Shown in pieces: positions 43,215 to 54,525 of a stretch of 64,000 nt of DNA. The translations under genes were made by a program, and so were the position numbers. Source of the stretch: Phytophthora sp. 'mugwort' (lineage: Eukaryota; Oomycota; Peronosporomycetes; Peronosporales; Peronosporaceae); the NCBI GenBank assembly GCA_033558025.1, contig JAUCEF010000003.1, forward strand, positions 1,700,001 to 1,764,000, in the 5' to 3' direction. The notes under the pieces were generated by a model that was not told the origin of the DNA, made no database searches, and saw nothing but the letters and a program-made list of their open reading frames with translations. Position 1 is the stretch's first letter. The number at the start of each line of letters is the position of its first letter.

Positions 43215-46200
43215 ATGCGCCTTCAACGTATCAGATATGTGGGAAAACCACAAGAAGGGAAACCTTCCAATATTGCCAGACTAACTGGTTACGCTCGAAT
43301 CGGCACGCAACCTCCTACAACCGAATTCTTGTGCACGCATGAGTTCGTTTATGACGGTTGGAAGCGTCCCACGATGAGGACTCAGCAGAGAAAAAGAGCC
43401 AAAATTATATTTTTGGATCTTTTGTGGGTTATGAAACCAATATATTGGGAAGTGAACTTTCGCTCGAGTCGAAACGATTGCCCACTATTATCAAGCAGCA
43501 GAGAAGGCGCCGACACGAACAATTTATCGACGTTTCTGTCGATGTCCGAGGTCGATTCCGCACTGGAAGTGCCTGCTGTCAGTTCTGACCCCGACAATGA
43601 ACAGACTCCGAACAGCAACGTCACAGACGCATGTGTGTCTCTTCCTCGGCATACAGTTCAGTATTCAAGGCGACACTCGACTCAAATGAGCTCCGGAACA
43701 GTGTACCCCATTGCAGAGGGAACTATAGAGGCAACGAACCGATCCGTTGGCACGGGGAGGCGAAGAAGCGTCTCGACTCGAGGCATCACTGGGACACCTG
43801 CCAATGCACCGGCGGCGTGGTCAACCTTCTCGTCAAGTTTGCGTCGGTCGGTATCTGATATCCGTGGGCACGCCGATATTCTGAACCGAACGACATTGAA
43901 TCCGTCAAAGGAAACACCGTATGAAGAAATGATGGTGCGATTCCAGATCCGACAGTTGCAACAGCCAGCATCAAGCACAACGAACGGGTTAGAAGGCCAG
44001 TGTGTGGGCTCTTCTCCCGTAGTTACTGCTCATTCTCCACGACCGGATCACTATCTGCGTCCGCGTCATTCGTCTCGTGATATCAGCGACCATGTTAGTT
44101 CAATCCCAGATTTTGGTTCGAGGACTGGGAGTTTTCTCAATTTTGGAGATCGATCCGGTGGACCACCACTCCAGAGCGGGACAAGTAGTGCTCAACTGAC
44201 GGAACAACACAAACTAGCGTACGGGGATTTACCAGTGCGCGATCCAGAGGTGAATAATTTCTTTATTTTGGTCCAAAAGACGCTCCAGGCGTGGAAATGT
44301 AAGCTTCTGAAGCCTATTTCGCCATATTCCAGGGTATTTCAAGCACGATACGCCGTAATCTTGGCGGCAACGGCCATTTATCTCATATGGTTCCCCGTCG
44401 AGCTCGCGTTTCCAGACCAACATGCACATCTTGAAGCTACCATTGGAGTTTTCGTAGGACTCGATGTGCTGATCTCTCTGAGAACAAGTTACGTCACTGA
44501 AACTGGAACTATTGTCGCCTCGGCCTCGGGTATTTTTTGGCATTACGCGAAAACTCGTTTCGTTGTAGACTTTTTAGTCGCATTGTCGCTGTTGCTTGAT
44601 GCCACTACAAAGCATTTGTACGCTAAATGGATGTCGTTTGTCCTTGGGGTGCTAAGTGTGGGGCGTTTAACCTTCGTCATGCGGTTCGTGCGCTTGATTT
44701 GGCTCATCCGTGCCAATCAGTCGGGAAGTGCGAATAATTTCTGGGCCTGGTTACTTTACTCTCGCTATTCGCATTTATTTCGTATCGCTGGGATCGTCGT
44801 CATGATTCTTTGTATCGCTCACTATATCGCTTGTATTTGGACCATCCTATTGGATGAGGGAGATGCATTTGAAGACACTACGGTATCATGGCATGATAAA
44901 TACTCAGAAAGCTTCTACGCAGCCTTGTTATTGATGCAAGGCGAGGGAGTTCCGGCCGAAACTGCGGCACAAAACTTCTTTGCGTCGCTGTCGGTTGTAC
45001 TAGGCTCAATCGTTCTGGCGTTAGTGTTTGGTCACGTTGCTATCCTCGTCTCGAACTTTAACGCTAACACTACCAGCTATCAGCGCAAAATGGAGGAAGT
45101 ATTTGCCATGACGGCGAAACTTCAGCTGCCGGTACCACTTCGGGAGCGAATTCGTGAATATTATGAACATTTGTGGCACGAATACGAGTGTTTAGATGGT
45201 GAAATTGTCCAATTCTCCAAGGGATTGTCCCATTCATTGGGACTTGAGGTTGTGTTGTTTAAATACATGGAAGTAGTGATGCACGTGCCCTTTTGGAAAG
45301 ATTGTACGCCCGATTTTCAAAAACAAATCATGCTTCATCTCGACGTGCGCGTCTATCTGCCAAACGACTTTATCATGCGAGAAGGTGAAGTCGACGTCGA
45401 GTTTTACATGGTAAACCGTGGCTACTGTGAACTGGATCGAGACGTCAACCAGTTCGAGAGAGTGACAACGACAACTCTTGCCGCAGGAAGGAAACTGGGT
45501 CGTACAAATAGCGACCTGACAGCTCGTCGTCGCTCTGTGGCTGTGAACGGGAGTGAAATGGACGATGGCCATCGATCTGCATACGAGTTAGACGCAACGC
45601 AACAGAAATACTATCGCAATGGCGGTCGTGATGGACAGGGAAAAGAAATTCTCGTTTCTCGTGGTCAAGCATTTGGCGATATGGCGCTTTTAATGAATTA
45701 TTTACGAGCAGCAAATGTCCGAGCAATTACTCATGTGGAAATGTGTGTCCTCTCTAGAGAAAGTTTTCAATCGGTGCTGGCAAAATACCCAGACGACCGT
45801 CATCGTGTTATTGTTGACATGCTTGCGTCTTATATGCAAAGCTATGAAATGACGCAATCGCGTTGCCCCATGTTAGAACTTGCGCGAACAGTGTACAGTC
45901 CCGAAGCTATTGGAAAAGTTTGTGCAAAAACTGGAGCTCTGGCACCAGCGGTATCATCGACTCTGACAGTTCGTCAAGCAGCCGAACGGATCTATACTGC
46001 GATTAATATGGAGTCGACCGACGCAACGTTAAAGTTTGGCGTGGGATTGAATATTCGCGAAAAATTAATCGAATTACGCCAACGCCGCAGTAAAAAACAA
46101 GAACAAAAAACACAGTCGAAAAAGACTCTTGAGACTTGTATTAGCACGACAAAAAGCGCTGTTTTAAACAATGACAATAAGAAAATTCACCTGGACGGTA

Positions 46201-47231
46201 ACGGGAACAATGATAATGGTGGAATAGTATACAGCGAGGAACCACCTCGAGTCACTAATCAAGCTTCAAAAGATCACGAACGATGTGAAGCTCCTTGTAC
46301 TTCACTACAAGAACGCTTGCAACAACTGGAAGAGCGAGAAGGTGCGATTCTGCAAGGTTTAAAAAAATTCCAGACCAGTTTCAAGCATCTCCAAAACCGT
46401 CAACCGACTGTACCGCATTCTACCCACAAGCGCGCTGAAGATTCTTCAATGGGAAACGGTATAGGACTAAATCGTATCCCATTGTTACGACGCGTGGGTT
46501 CATTCGTCGGTGCGACGTCGGGAAGCAACGTGGACAGTAAAATCCAAGAACAAAATCCGAAAAAGTCCCCAACTCGCTACGCAGATAAACTTTTTAACTT
46601 GCAAGTTCCTTCACCGCAGAAATCTCACGATCGAAAGCAAGAAGCTCCGTGTCACCAGCTCATGCACCAAATCTCCAAACCCAATGACTCTTTTCGATTT
46701 ACATCCGAGATTGAGCCTTCAGTTGCAAGTTCCCCGCCTGAGCAGCAGCCAGCACAAAGTGTTGTATTCTCCAGCACCAACAGTACTACTCGAACTTTGG
46801 ACCAAAAGCTTCCTACTTTCCGAGCTTCATTTGAGAATGCACCCGTTGAACGTAACCCGAGAATGCTGTTCCAGCACATGGCCAGTCGATCTCTACGAGT
46901 CTTGGAGCAAGCGGTTCAGTCTCGAACGGATTCCTCCGTCTTAGGGGCAAAAATTCCCCGAGCTGAGCAAATGCGAAGGAAAACTTTTCGACGTACATAC
47001 AGTCAGTTACTTCGTACCGAGGCAGATATTGCGGCTACAGACCGTCGACCACGGAGCTCGTTGACATTAGCACAAAGTCGTGTCTTGAAACATATGAGCT
47101 CCTTGGTATCGGACACTAGTGGAAATTGCCAGCAAAATAGCAAAAGTTCTTCCCCAACGCGCTATGCAGATGAACTTTTCCGGCGAAGACCACAGGAACC
47201 ACCTAAAGGCGAAGGATGGGAGTCGAAATAA
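43215..47231 (+). CDS. cyclic-nucleotide-binding voltage-gated ion channel
   Basis: A single exon of up to 1338 residues. A long polar N-terminal region (to about 375) precedes a six-TM ion-transport domain: S1 YAVILAATAIYLIWF (about 378), S2 IGVFVGLDVLISL, S3 VVDFLVALSLLL, and S4 with spaced Arg (VGRLTFVMRFVRLIWLIR). S5-S6 flank a pore with LLLMQGEGVPAE at about 572-583. It lacks the GYG potassium filter. A C-linker (RKMEEVFAMTAKLQLP) leads to a cyclic-nucleotide-binding fold (709-865) with EGEVDVEFYMVNRG and GQAFGDMALLMNYLRAANVR, split by a roughly 80-residue insert. The tail has a coiled coil and two SPTRYAD repeats. The start is uncertain: Met110 at 43542 (MSEVDSALEVPA) may be the true one, since the preceding text is not protein-like. 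Confidence 0.88.
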   Translation: MRLQRIRYVGKPQEGKPSNIARLTGYARIGTQPPTTEFLCTHEFVYDGWKRPTMRTQQRKRAKIIFLDLLWVMKPIYWEVNFRSSRNDCPLLSSSREGADTNNLSTFLSMSEVDSALEVPAVSSDPDNEQTPNSNVTDACVSLPRHTVQYSRRHSTQMSSGTVYPIAEGTIEATNRSVGTGRRRSVSTRGITGTPANAPAAWSTFSSSLRRSVSDIRGHADILNRTTLNPSKETPYEEMMVRFQIRQLQQPASSTTNGLEGQCVGSSPVVTAHSPRPDHYLRPRHSSRDISDHVSSIPDFGSRTGSFLNFGDRSGGPPLQSGTSSAQLTEQHKLAYGDLPVRDPEVNNFFILVQKTLQAWKCKLLKPISPYSRVFQARYAVILAATAIYLIWFPVELAFPDQHAHLEATIGVFVGLDVLISLRTSYVTETGTIVASASGIFWHYAKTRFVVDFLVALSLLLDATTKHLYAKWMSFVLGVLSVGRLTFVMRFVRLIWLIRANQSGSANNFWAWLLYSRYSHLFRIAGIVVMILCIAHYIACIWTILLDEGDAFEDTTVSWHDKYSESFYAALLLMQGEGVPAETAAQNFFASLSVVLGSIVLALVFGHVAILVSNFNANTTSYQRKMEEVFAMTAKLQLPVPLRERIREYYEHLWHEYECLDGEIVQFSKGLSHSLGLEVVLFKYMEVVMHVPFWKDCTPDFQKQIMLHLDVRVYLPNDFIMREGEVDVEFYMVNRGYCELDRDVNQFERVTTTTLAAGRKLGRTNSDLTARRRSVAVNGSEMDDGHRSAYELDATQQKYYRNGGRDGQGKEILVSRGQAFGDMALLMNYLRAANVRAITHVEMCVLSRESFQSVLAKYPDDRHRVIVDMLASYMQSYEMTQSRCPMLELARTVYSPEAIGKVCAKTGALAPAVSSTLTVRQAAERIYTAINMESTDATLKFGVGLNIREKLIELRQRRSKKQEQKTQSKKTLETCISTTKSAVLNNDNKKIHLDGNGNNDNGGIVYSEEPPRVTNQASKDHERCEAPCTSLQERLQQLEEREGAILQGLKKFQTSFKHLQNRQPTVPHSTHKRAEDSSMGNGIGLNRIPLLRRVGSFVGATSGSNVDSKIQEQNPKKSPTRYADKLFNLQVPSPQKSHDRKQEAPCHQLMHQISKPNDSFRFTSEIEPSVASSPPEQQPAQSVVFSSTNSTTRTLDQKLPTFRASFENAPVERNPRMLFQHMASRSLRVLEQAVQSRTDSSVLGAKIPRAEQMRRKTFRRTYSQLLRTEADIAATDRRPRSSLTLAQSRVLKHMSSLVSDTSGNCQQNSKSSSPTRYADELFRRRPQEPPKGEGWESK

Positions 47232-47282
47232 CTATGACAGACTTCCTATTCGTAGAGGCGACAATTAGTCGATAGTTTCAGA

Positions 47283-48296
47283 TTACTTTTCCTCCTTAGC
47301 CATGTTGGATTCAGTCTCAGAAGAATATAATAATCCGCGGACTTTTTCCCACTGCATTGAGTCCACATCCAGCAGTTGCCACCGAAACTCTAATGGTTTT
47401 GACGCTGGGCGGTGACCAAGGTAACCCAATCGACCGCAATAGATATACGGACCCTGCACAACGAGAACAGCAAATAAAGCAGAGTGAGTGAGCAAAAATT
47501 CCTGTGATATTTCGTATTCATCTGCCAGTCTTCGTACCTGAATATGTCGGAGAAAAAGCAGCAACGGTTCCTCTCTCCCTCTCTCGTTCTCGTTTCTATC
47601 GTAGTACGACTCGTTAAACCTCAAACTCTCGTCTCCCTTTTTCATCCCTCTTAACCTCGTCACACAGGGCGATCCATCATGCCATCTATGCTGTCCAAAC
47701 CACTGGAAATGCACCGCTCTGCGTCCATCAACCGCCTCCACATGGTGAAACACATTGTCATAGCGGGAGTCGCTCTCAATATTGACAAACAACGCTACTG
47801 CATTCTTCCAGGGCTGGACACCACTCATTTTAGAGAATTTGACCAAAAAGCCCGGCGGACACAAACCCTGCATGACCGTCTGCTTGCCAATAGGCAGCAG
47901 TTGCGTCCCCAGACAGCGTTCATGAAATTCCTCGAGCTGAATCTCGAGCTGGGAGCTCGAAAGGTGCAGTTTCTTGCCCTTATTAGGGGTCCACAGCTCC
48001 GTTGACGGCAAGTTCAAAGACCTCAAAGGGTCTATCTTAACTCTCTTGGGCCTTGGCGACAGCGGCTCTAGCTCTTTCAACGCTTCGGCCTCCGAGTCTT
48101 GAGCGTGTGTAGCATTCTCACGCAGTTGGCGCTGACGCAGCGACCTCCTCACGGGGTGCACCTGATCCGCTTCCCGCTTCTTGCGGACAATGGAGTGAGC
48201 GCGTTGAGTGATCTTGGGGACGTTCAGCGCCCGCAGCTTCTGCTGGTTCGCCTCGATGCGGCGCTGGCGCTTGGCCTCATACTCGCCCAGCGCCAT
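47283..48296 (-). CDS. uncharacterised basic nuclear-type protein with an in-frame intron
   Basis: The open frame is 337 residues starting MALGEYEAKRQRRIEANQQK. This N-terminus (E-Y-E-x-x-R-x-x-R-I-x-x-N) resembles that of DDB2/WDR76-type proteins, and an RRSLRQRQLR patch suggests nuclear targeting. No WD repeats follow. Instead a C-terminal domain has VFHHVEAVDGRRAVHFQWFG, PLLLFLRH and GPYIYCGRLGYLG, which I do not recognise. A likely intron (47537-47454, GTACGA to GTGCAG) is 84 nt, a multiple of three with no stop. Splicing joins LRHIQ to GPYIYCG and gives 309 residues, which reads better. The start lies about 75 bp from the divergent GPAA1 gene. Confidence 0.7.
   Translation of the reverse strand: MALGEYEAKRQRRIEANQQKLRALNVPKITQRAHSIVRKKREADQVHPVRRSLRQRQLRENATHAQDSEAEALKELEPLSPRPKRVKIDPLRSLNLPSTELWTPNKGKKLHLSSSQLEIQLEEFHERCLGTQLLPIGKQTVMQGLCPPGFLVKFSKMSGVQPWKNAVALFVNIESDSRYDNVFHHVEAVDGRRAVHFQWFGQHRWHDGSPCVTRLRGMKKGDESLRFNESYYDRNENERGREEPLLLFLRHIQVRRLADEYEISQEFLLTHSALFAVLVVQGPYIYCGRLGYLGHRPASKPLEFRWQLLDVDSMQWEKVRGLLYSSETESNMAKEEK
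47454..47537 (-). other. 84-nt intron lacking stops
   Basis: Donor CAG|GTACGA and acceptor TTGTGCAG|GG; removal keeps frame. The excluded part would encode 28 hydrophobic residues interrupting a GRL-type strand. Confidence 0.6.
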
Positions 48297-48372
48297 CAGC
48301 TATTTCTATTGGTTGCAACAGTTTAGCAATGTTTTTAACATTTAACTGACGTGTCGATCCGCACACAACACA

Positions 48373-50977
48373 ATGAACGACACCAAGCGCCCGCCGTCCA
48401 AGGTGCGACTTGCGCTGCTGCGTCTCCGCGGCTACGTGGCGTCTCGCTGTCTATCGCTATGGTGCGTGTCACTGTCTTTATTTCCGCCCCATGCTTCTCC
48501 AAACATATCTCAATACGTCCTCGTATGTATCGCGATATCGTCCTGCGATTCCAATGATTTTTCGTATTGTATCTCTCCATTTTGTGTTGTTTCAGCTGGG
48601 GGACGTACGCTTTGGGGATCATTTGGCTGCTACTGCATCCCGCGGTCACTGTCACCACCGGTACAGGCCTCTTTAGCCCCTCTTAAGCCTCTGAAACATT
48701 GCTAACAAGGCTTGAACTGCATGTTATTATGCCACTACAGGCGAATTGAAGTGTCGTGGGACGTACATGTCCGAGAACGCGCTACTTATCGACCTCATGG
48801 AGGCAAGAGCCAGTCATCAGGAGGCTCATTCGGCTCGGGGATTCCACCAGAAGCTACTGAAGCTGCCGGATTTGCCGTCCACTGGCTGCGGCGTCAACTG
48901 CTCGCACGTCGTGGACTGGATCGACACGCAGTTGCGTGGGCTGGACCGCGTTGAAGCGTACACTCACTCTTTCTATACAGATGAGGGTTCAACACCACGT
49001 ACGAATGTGTACGGCATCCTGCGGGCGTCGCCACTGGCTGATGGCAAGGTATAAACTCGTGATATTTGTGAATGGGATGCTGTCTGGATGTTTATGTTCT
49101 AAGTGTCTGTTTCTTTAGGAGTCAATTGTGCTAGTTACACATTATCGAAACGTCGGCTCAGATAGTGGCGAAAACTCAGGCTTAGCGTTGGGCTTAGCGT
49201 TACTTAAGTATCTGGCCAGAGCGAAGTGGTTGGCTAAAGATGTGGTACTTCTCGCTGCAGACGGTATGTTGGAACGACTCTAGAAATTGTAAAGTATATT
49301 TTTTATTTATGTATTATTTGACGTGTAGATGGAGATTTGGACGGAAGTGACGGATACGCTCCTGGTACAGAAGCGTGGTTACAGGCGTATCATTTAAATC
49401 CTGTGGAAAATAATTTGCATGGCATTCTACCAATGCGTGCTGGTATCATTCGTGCAGCAGTTAATCTGGAGACCCGTTACAACTCACGTGAGGTGCGATC
49501 GGTTGGAATCTACACAGCTGGTATGAATGGTCAGCTACCAAATCTCGATCTTGTCAATACGGCAGTACGAGCGTTGCGCCAGCACCAGATTTCGACGGTT
49601 TTATATCGCGCTGATGCACAAGAGGACCTTGTTTCAGCTGTATTAGAGTTCATCTCGAGCTTGAGTGAATCGTACCTTCCGCTGGAGTTCAAGCAAAGTG
49701 CACGGAAGTACCTGACGAATCTTAAGGGGATGCTGCACTTCATGACGACGCTAGCATCCGGACCATCTGGCCCTCACGCCAACTTTATTAGCTACAATAT
49801 TGACAGTATCACGTTATCGTTCACAAAGAATGAGACTTCAAGTGACCGCCCACTTGGTAACCGCGAGATATTACGATCGCTTGAGATGGTGGTTCGTGCA
49901 CTCAGCAATCTGGAAGAAAAGTTGCACCAGTCATTTTTCCTCTACGTTTTACCCAACACTTTGACATTTGTTTCAGTGGGAGAGTATATTTACACTGTAA
50001 TTCTGGCAGTATCACCGGCGATCGCTCATTTGCTGTACTTAGCGAATCAAACAACTGGAATGCGAGTTGCATTTGCGTTGAGCGTATTTCTCGTGGTTGA
50101 AACACTTTGTGTGCTCCTTTTGGTGGGGATTTGCAACTATTTTGCGACGCCAACTGCATTACTACAAACATTTCGCACAAGTGACACGTCTTCTTTCAAG
50201 TGGTTTGTACTGGCGACTTTAATTTCAGTGATGCAAGCTTTGATCCTTGTGGTGGTAATTCCTGCGCTTCGTTCTGTGACGGGCTTCTTGGGCTGTGAGG
50301 AAATATACGATTGGAGGAAGAAAGTTATCGTGTACGAAGTTGAACAACTAAAGAAACAGTTGGAAGAGTCTGTCCAGGCAACTGAGTCGACTGTCGTGGC
50401 TACCAATTCAGATTCAAACGTTGATATCCCGAAGCTTGATTCAGGCTGGCGTACCGTCAAGTTCATTACTATGGCGATGCTTGTGTGCGTTGTATTCATT
50501 TCTTACGGGAAGTCCGGATCCAGTGCTTATAACTAACCATATTTATTTGTGAACAGATTCGCACACTGTATTATGGGCATCCTGAATTACCCTATGGCAC
50601 TCTTCTGCGCGATTCCAATGGCCCATTTCGCTCGTGTCGTCCCTTTCAGTTCTTCAACACTCTCCAGGAATGTTTGGAATGGCATGTGGCTCTTTGTATC
50701 GTCTCCTCTGGCTTTACTCATCGTGTTGAATTGGAGCCGCCTGGGTACGATCGTATTTTCTTTTCTTTGATAATATTGTCTGTATTGACTTACTTGTATG
50801 TATGCAACAGACGTGATAACTGGCTTATCGTATATCGTCAACAGCTTTGTTCAGCGGATCAACTTGTTAGCTCTGGCGTATATTTGCTGTATCTACGTTT
50901 CTGTCCACACTTTGGCGCTTGTGATTTGGGCTTATCCGAGCGCTCCACATTCAGAGAAAAAGCAGAAACTGGAATGA
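48373..50977 (+). CDS. GPAA1: GPI transamidase subunit GPAA1/Gaa1, seven exons
   Basis: Exons: 48373-48461, 48596-48660, 48741-49048, 49119-49263, 49329-50511, 50557-50744, 50811-50977. All junctions have GT...AG and the frame closes to 714 residues. GPAA1 is an ER membrane subunit of the complex that joins proteins to GPI anchors. A first TM helix (YALGIIWLLLHPAV) leads into a luminal M28-peptidase-like domain with KESIVLVTHYRNVGSDSGEN and NSGLALGLALLKYLA. Later come TLASGPSGPHANFISYNIDS (the Gaa1 block) and a multi-pass C-terminal half ending in KKQKLE, a dilysine-type tail suited to ER retention. The sixth intron is only 45 nt with a TAACTAAC branch site; without it the frame stops after SSAYN. 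Its 3' end faces SEC3 with a 94-nt gap. Confidence 0.92.
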
Positions 50978-51071
50978 GAAGACGAGGTAGCTTGCCTTCA
51001 TTCAATCAAACTGCTGACACCAACATGACACCTTACTTCGTTATCATGTTGATCTTATTGAGAACAGTTTC

Positions 51072-54000
51072 TTAGCTGAAGGCGAACTTGTTTAGTAGTT
51101 CCAGTCCGCGCTCAGGCGATGGTTCTAAACGCAGCTGGTAACAATCTCCTGCAACGAGCGCGTACACCGCCATTCGACTACTTCCGTAGGCTATCAGTTG
51201 CTTCCACACGCTTGACAGCATGTTTGGATTCTCACGGAAGTGCTTCTTCATACGATCGTGCATGATACGAACAGATTTCTCAAACTGGAACAAAAGCGAC
51301 ACAAAACAAATTGTCAGACGAGATCTTGTGCTTAGAGTTGGGTCGTTGTTTACCGTGCTTGCAGTGGAGTCAAGAACGCGCCGAACCTCTTGGCGTGGCG
51401 AATGATACTGGATTTCAGATGCCGGCACCGTCGTCATCAGCGATTCGATCGATGCAATCAATGGCTGGACTCAAGTAATACATAATTGACACGTACATGA
51501 CATATTGTGAGATTTTTTTTACAACCAGATTCCCTCATTTAACAGACGTACCACGAGTTGTTTGAATGCGTACTCCCAGACAGATGCCACATAAAGTCGC
51601 ATGTTTTCGGTGTATCTTTCGTATGCTTCAGCTGCATATTGAGCAAGTGGCAGGTCTTTTGAGGCATTAATTGTCTTCAAACTGTCGCTGAGAAAAAGGT
51701 AGTTTTCTATCGGAACCCAAAGCATCACAGTGAGTTAGTTATCTAGTTTTCGTATCTCAACATAACACACTTGTGATTTAGCTAACACGTACCAAGGCGG
51801 GTAAGCGCAGCGTACTTTGGTCGCGCATCTGCCACTTTATCAATCCACTGCATTGTGGCGGGTATCAGCATGTTATAGATAGACACCAGTGTGCTGTCAT
51901 GGCTTCTACCCGCTACGCTTTCTTCCATTCGGGTGATCATATTCTACATGCATACAAGGAACAAGAACGTCATATTAATTACAGTTCATCATCATGGTTA
52001 GATTCTTTGACTTACTATTATTTTTTTCGTCGGAGCAAGAACACCCGCCATTTTCGTGTCGACATTTTGTGCACTTATCCAGGATTCCTACGCAAAAATA
52101 AAACACAAACAACATTGACGTAAGACAAACAGCTCGAGCGATTTGAAGGGGTTGTACCGGGTTGACCAACCTGTTCTTCAGTAAACTTGATTAACATTCG
52201 CTTCATTTGAAGCTGAAAGCTCACCATGACGTTGTATAAAAACGAGCTCTGCTGTCGGTACTCCTCGAGATTTCCGTTCACGAGAACCACAAGCGAAAGC
52301 GCATCCAAAATGTTGCGAGTTCCAGCTGCTTCGCCGAATTCGTTCATCCGCTTCAGCAGTTTTTCAAAAATACTCTCCATCATTAGCGTCAGATCCTCTA
52401 ATTCGTGCTTGTCACTGGCATTATTAGCTTTATCCGACGTAGAAGGGAACAACAGCCGAGCCACGAGACGCTGTTCGCTCAGCACGAGAGGAATGAGATG
52501 ATCGAGGGCTTGCTGCATCAGAGGTGAAGCGCACATCGTATCGCTTATACTGAAGTGTGACGATGAAATATGAATCCCTCTAGATTGGATCGAGGTCGGC
52601 TTGTGGAAATGGTGCTTTGGTGTGCGTGGAAGTTTGTCCTTCAATGAGCGAAAGAGGGACAGGATGTGAGCGTTATAGACCCCGGCAAGCTGTTTGCTAT
52701 ACGCCTGTCTCAATGCAACCAAGATACGGGCGTCCAGCGAATCCACGTGTGCAAACAGAGAATGATAGTCAACGAGGACGTTATGGAGGGGTTTGTTAGT
52801 GAAGCTCCAATCCATCTCATCAGTGGCTAAAATCACTGAAGAAAGTTCACGCCGATCACGTCCGCGGGCACCGTCACCGCTATGAGAGCTTGTCCATTGT
52901 TTAACCTTTCGCTGAAGAAACACATCAAACGATGTGCAAAGTTTTCCGCCGAAATCTACAGCCAGTCTTGATAATTCATCTCTGCGCGCTCGAAAAGCAA
53001 TCATTTCACTTGCCGGATACTCCTCCGTGGACTTTATGGCTTGATCCATCGCTTCAACTGCAGCACTAACTGTTCTCATTCTTTCTGTCACGCCAACGTC
53101 ACGACCTACTTCACCTCCCTTGTCGTTCGTGACACCAGTTAAGCTTCCTCCAACTTCCCCGGGGAAAACGTCCACCGGAGACATAAAAATCTGAAGCTGT
53201 TCTTTAGAAATTTCCACTCGTGCCATCAATTTTGCCAATGTTTCCTCTAATGCCACGCTGTTCTTGAAATGCATTTCCAGTTGGTTGTTTAGAGCCTCGA
53301 AGTGTTGCATGCTGCTGGAAGTCTGTCCAAGCGACTCGTCGGACTCATTCGTCCAGTTCTGGATCAACGTGATACGATTCTGGACGGCATCAATAGCTTC
53401 CACTATTTTATCCACTGAAACAATCTGCGAAGAGTTAGTACCAGATGATGCAGCCACAGTTTCTCCATCCAAGGAGAGCAAGAAGGAGATATTTTCCTCT
53501 TCCAACACGTGTAATTTCTTGCGAAGTTCATTCTCAACGGCAGACAACTGGACGTCGCTCCAGTTGACATCATTTAGCAACCCGAGAGCTTCGTTGCTTT
53601 CTGGAGACGCGAGTCGAAGGCCAGAAATATCAATCCCTGCGTTGTCCACAACCTTTTTGCCATCACCGCCGGCTTCCTCGTCAATACCAGGAGTATCCTT
53701 CAGTATACAATTCTTCTTCATTTCATCCTTCACCAATAAAAAAACATACACTTAACGTCAAAACACACAGCGCCAAGCTCAGACATTACATCTCAAACTT
53801 ACCACGGAGCGAACAAGGTCGATATCCAGATCATACACCTTCTGCAACTTTAGTCGAGTAGCTGTTTCATGCAGCTCCTCCACATTGATCCGCACCAGTC
53901 TTGGCAGTGTCATCTATCAAAACATCCCAGACAGCATAACTGGTAACACATCACACACAATCAAGCTGGTTAAGTAACTGCGACTCACGTTATTCTGCAC

Positions 54001-54525
54001 CGTAAGAGCACACACACTCCAGAGGAACTCGTGCATGGCCGTCACGCTCTCTCGTATCTCTACAAGCCACTGCCACGACGTCACCTCCCCACTGAAGAAT
54101 AGTGCAAAAGCTCCATTCGGTTTCTCTGGCCCAATTCCATTGTGTTCAATGGTGTCCAGTCCTCTGAGATCCCACGAATTCCGCACATCTACCGACAAGT
54201 TGCTCAGAAGTTGCACATAGTGCAACTCCAACTGAGCTCCATTGCCTTTCGCTGCAACGTTGGAGTCCTGACGAGTCACACAGAGGACGAAGTATCTGCT
54301 GGCGTTGACTCCATGGCTAAAGAGGCGCTTGGTCTCCGCGACGCTCTTGGGCTTCTGCACTTGCACGAACGAGAAGACACGCTTGCGACTCGAGGGGGCG
54401 GAAGATGCGATGCCACCGACAGAAGGACGAGGAACGGGTCTGTACGAGTGGAAATGCGTGTGTAGCGTGTGGCGGACGTCGTCGCGCGATATACCGCCCA
54501 GTGGCTTCACTTTGCTCGCCTCCAT
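51072..54525 (-). CDS. SEC3: exocyst complex subunit SEC3/EXOC1, eight exons
   Basis: Exons (minus): 54525-53989, 53913-53803, 53727-52171, 52087-52016, 51943-51793, 51706-51552, 51464-51354, 51284-51072. They join to 968 residues with GT...AG ends throughout. SEC3 tethers secretory vesicles to the plasma membrane. Near residues 45-170 a lipid-binding PH-like domain fits KRVFSFVQVQKPKSVAETKR and WLVEIRESVTAMHEFLW. The long third exon is helical with coiled-coil regions, and DYHSLFAHVDSLDARILVAL opens the Sec3_C-type helical region. The C-terminus has ESWISAQNVDTKMAGVLAPT and FEKSVRIMHDRMKKHFREN, typical of the final EXOC1 helices. The fit is by layout and motif; length matches the family (about 900 to 1000). 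The first Met is the first ATG after an in-frame stop region. Confidence 0.8.
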
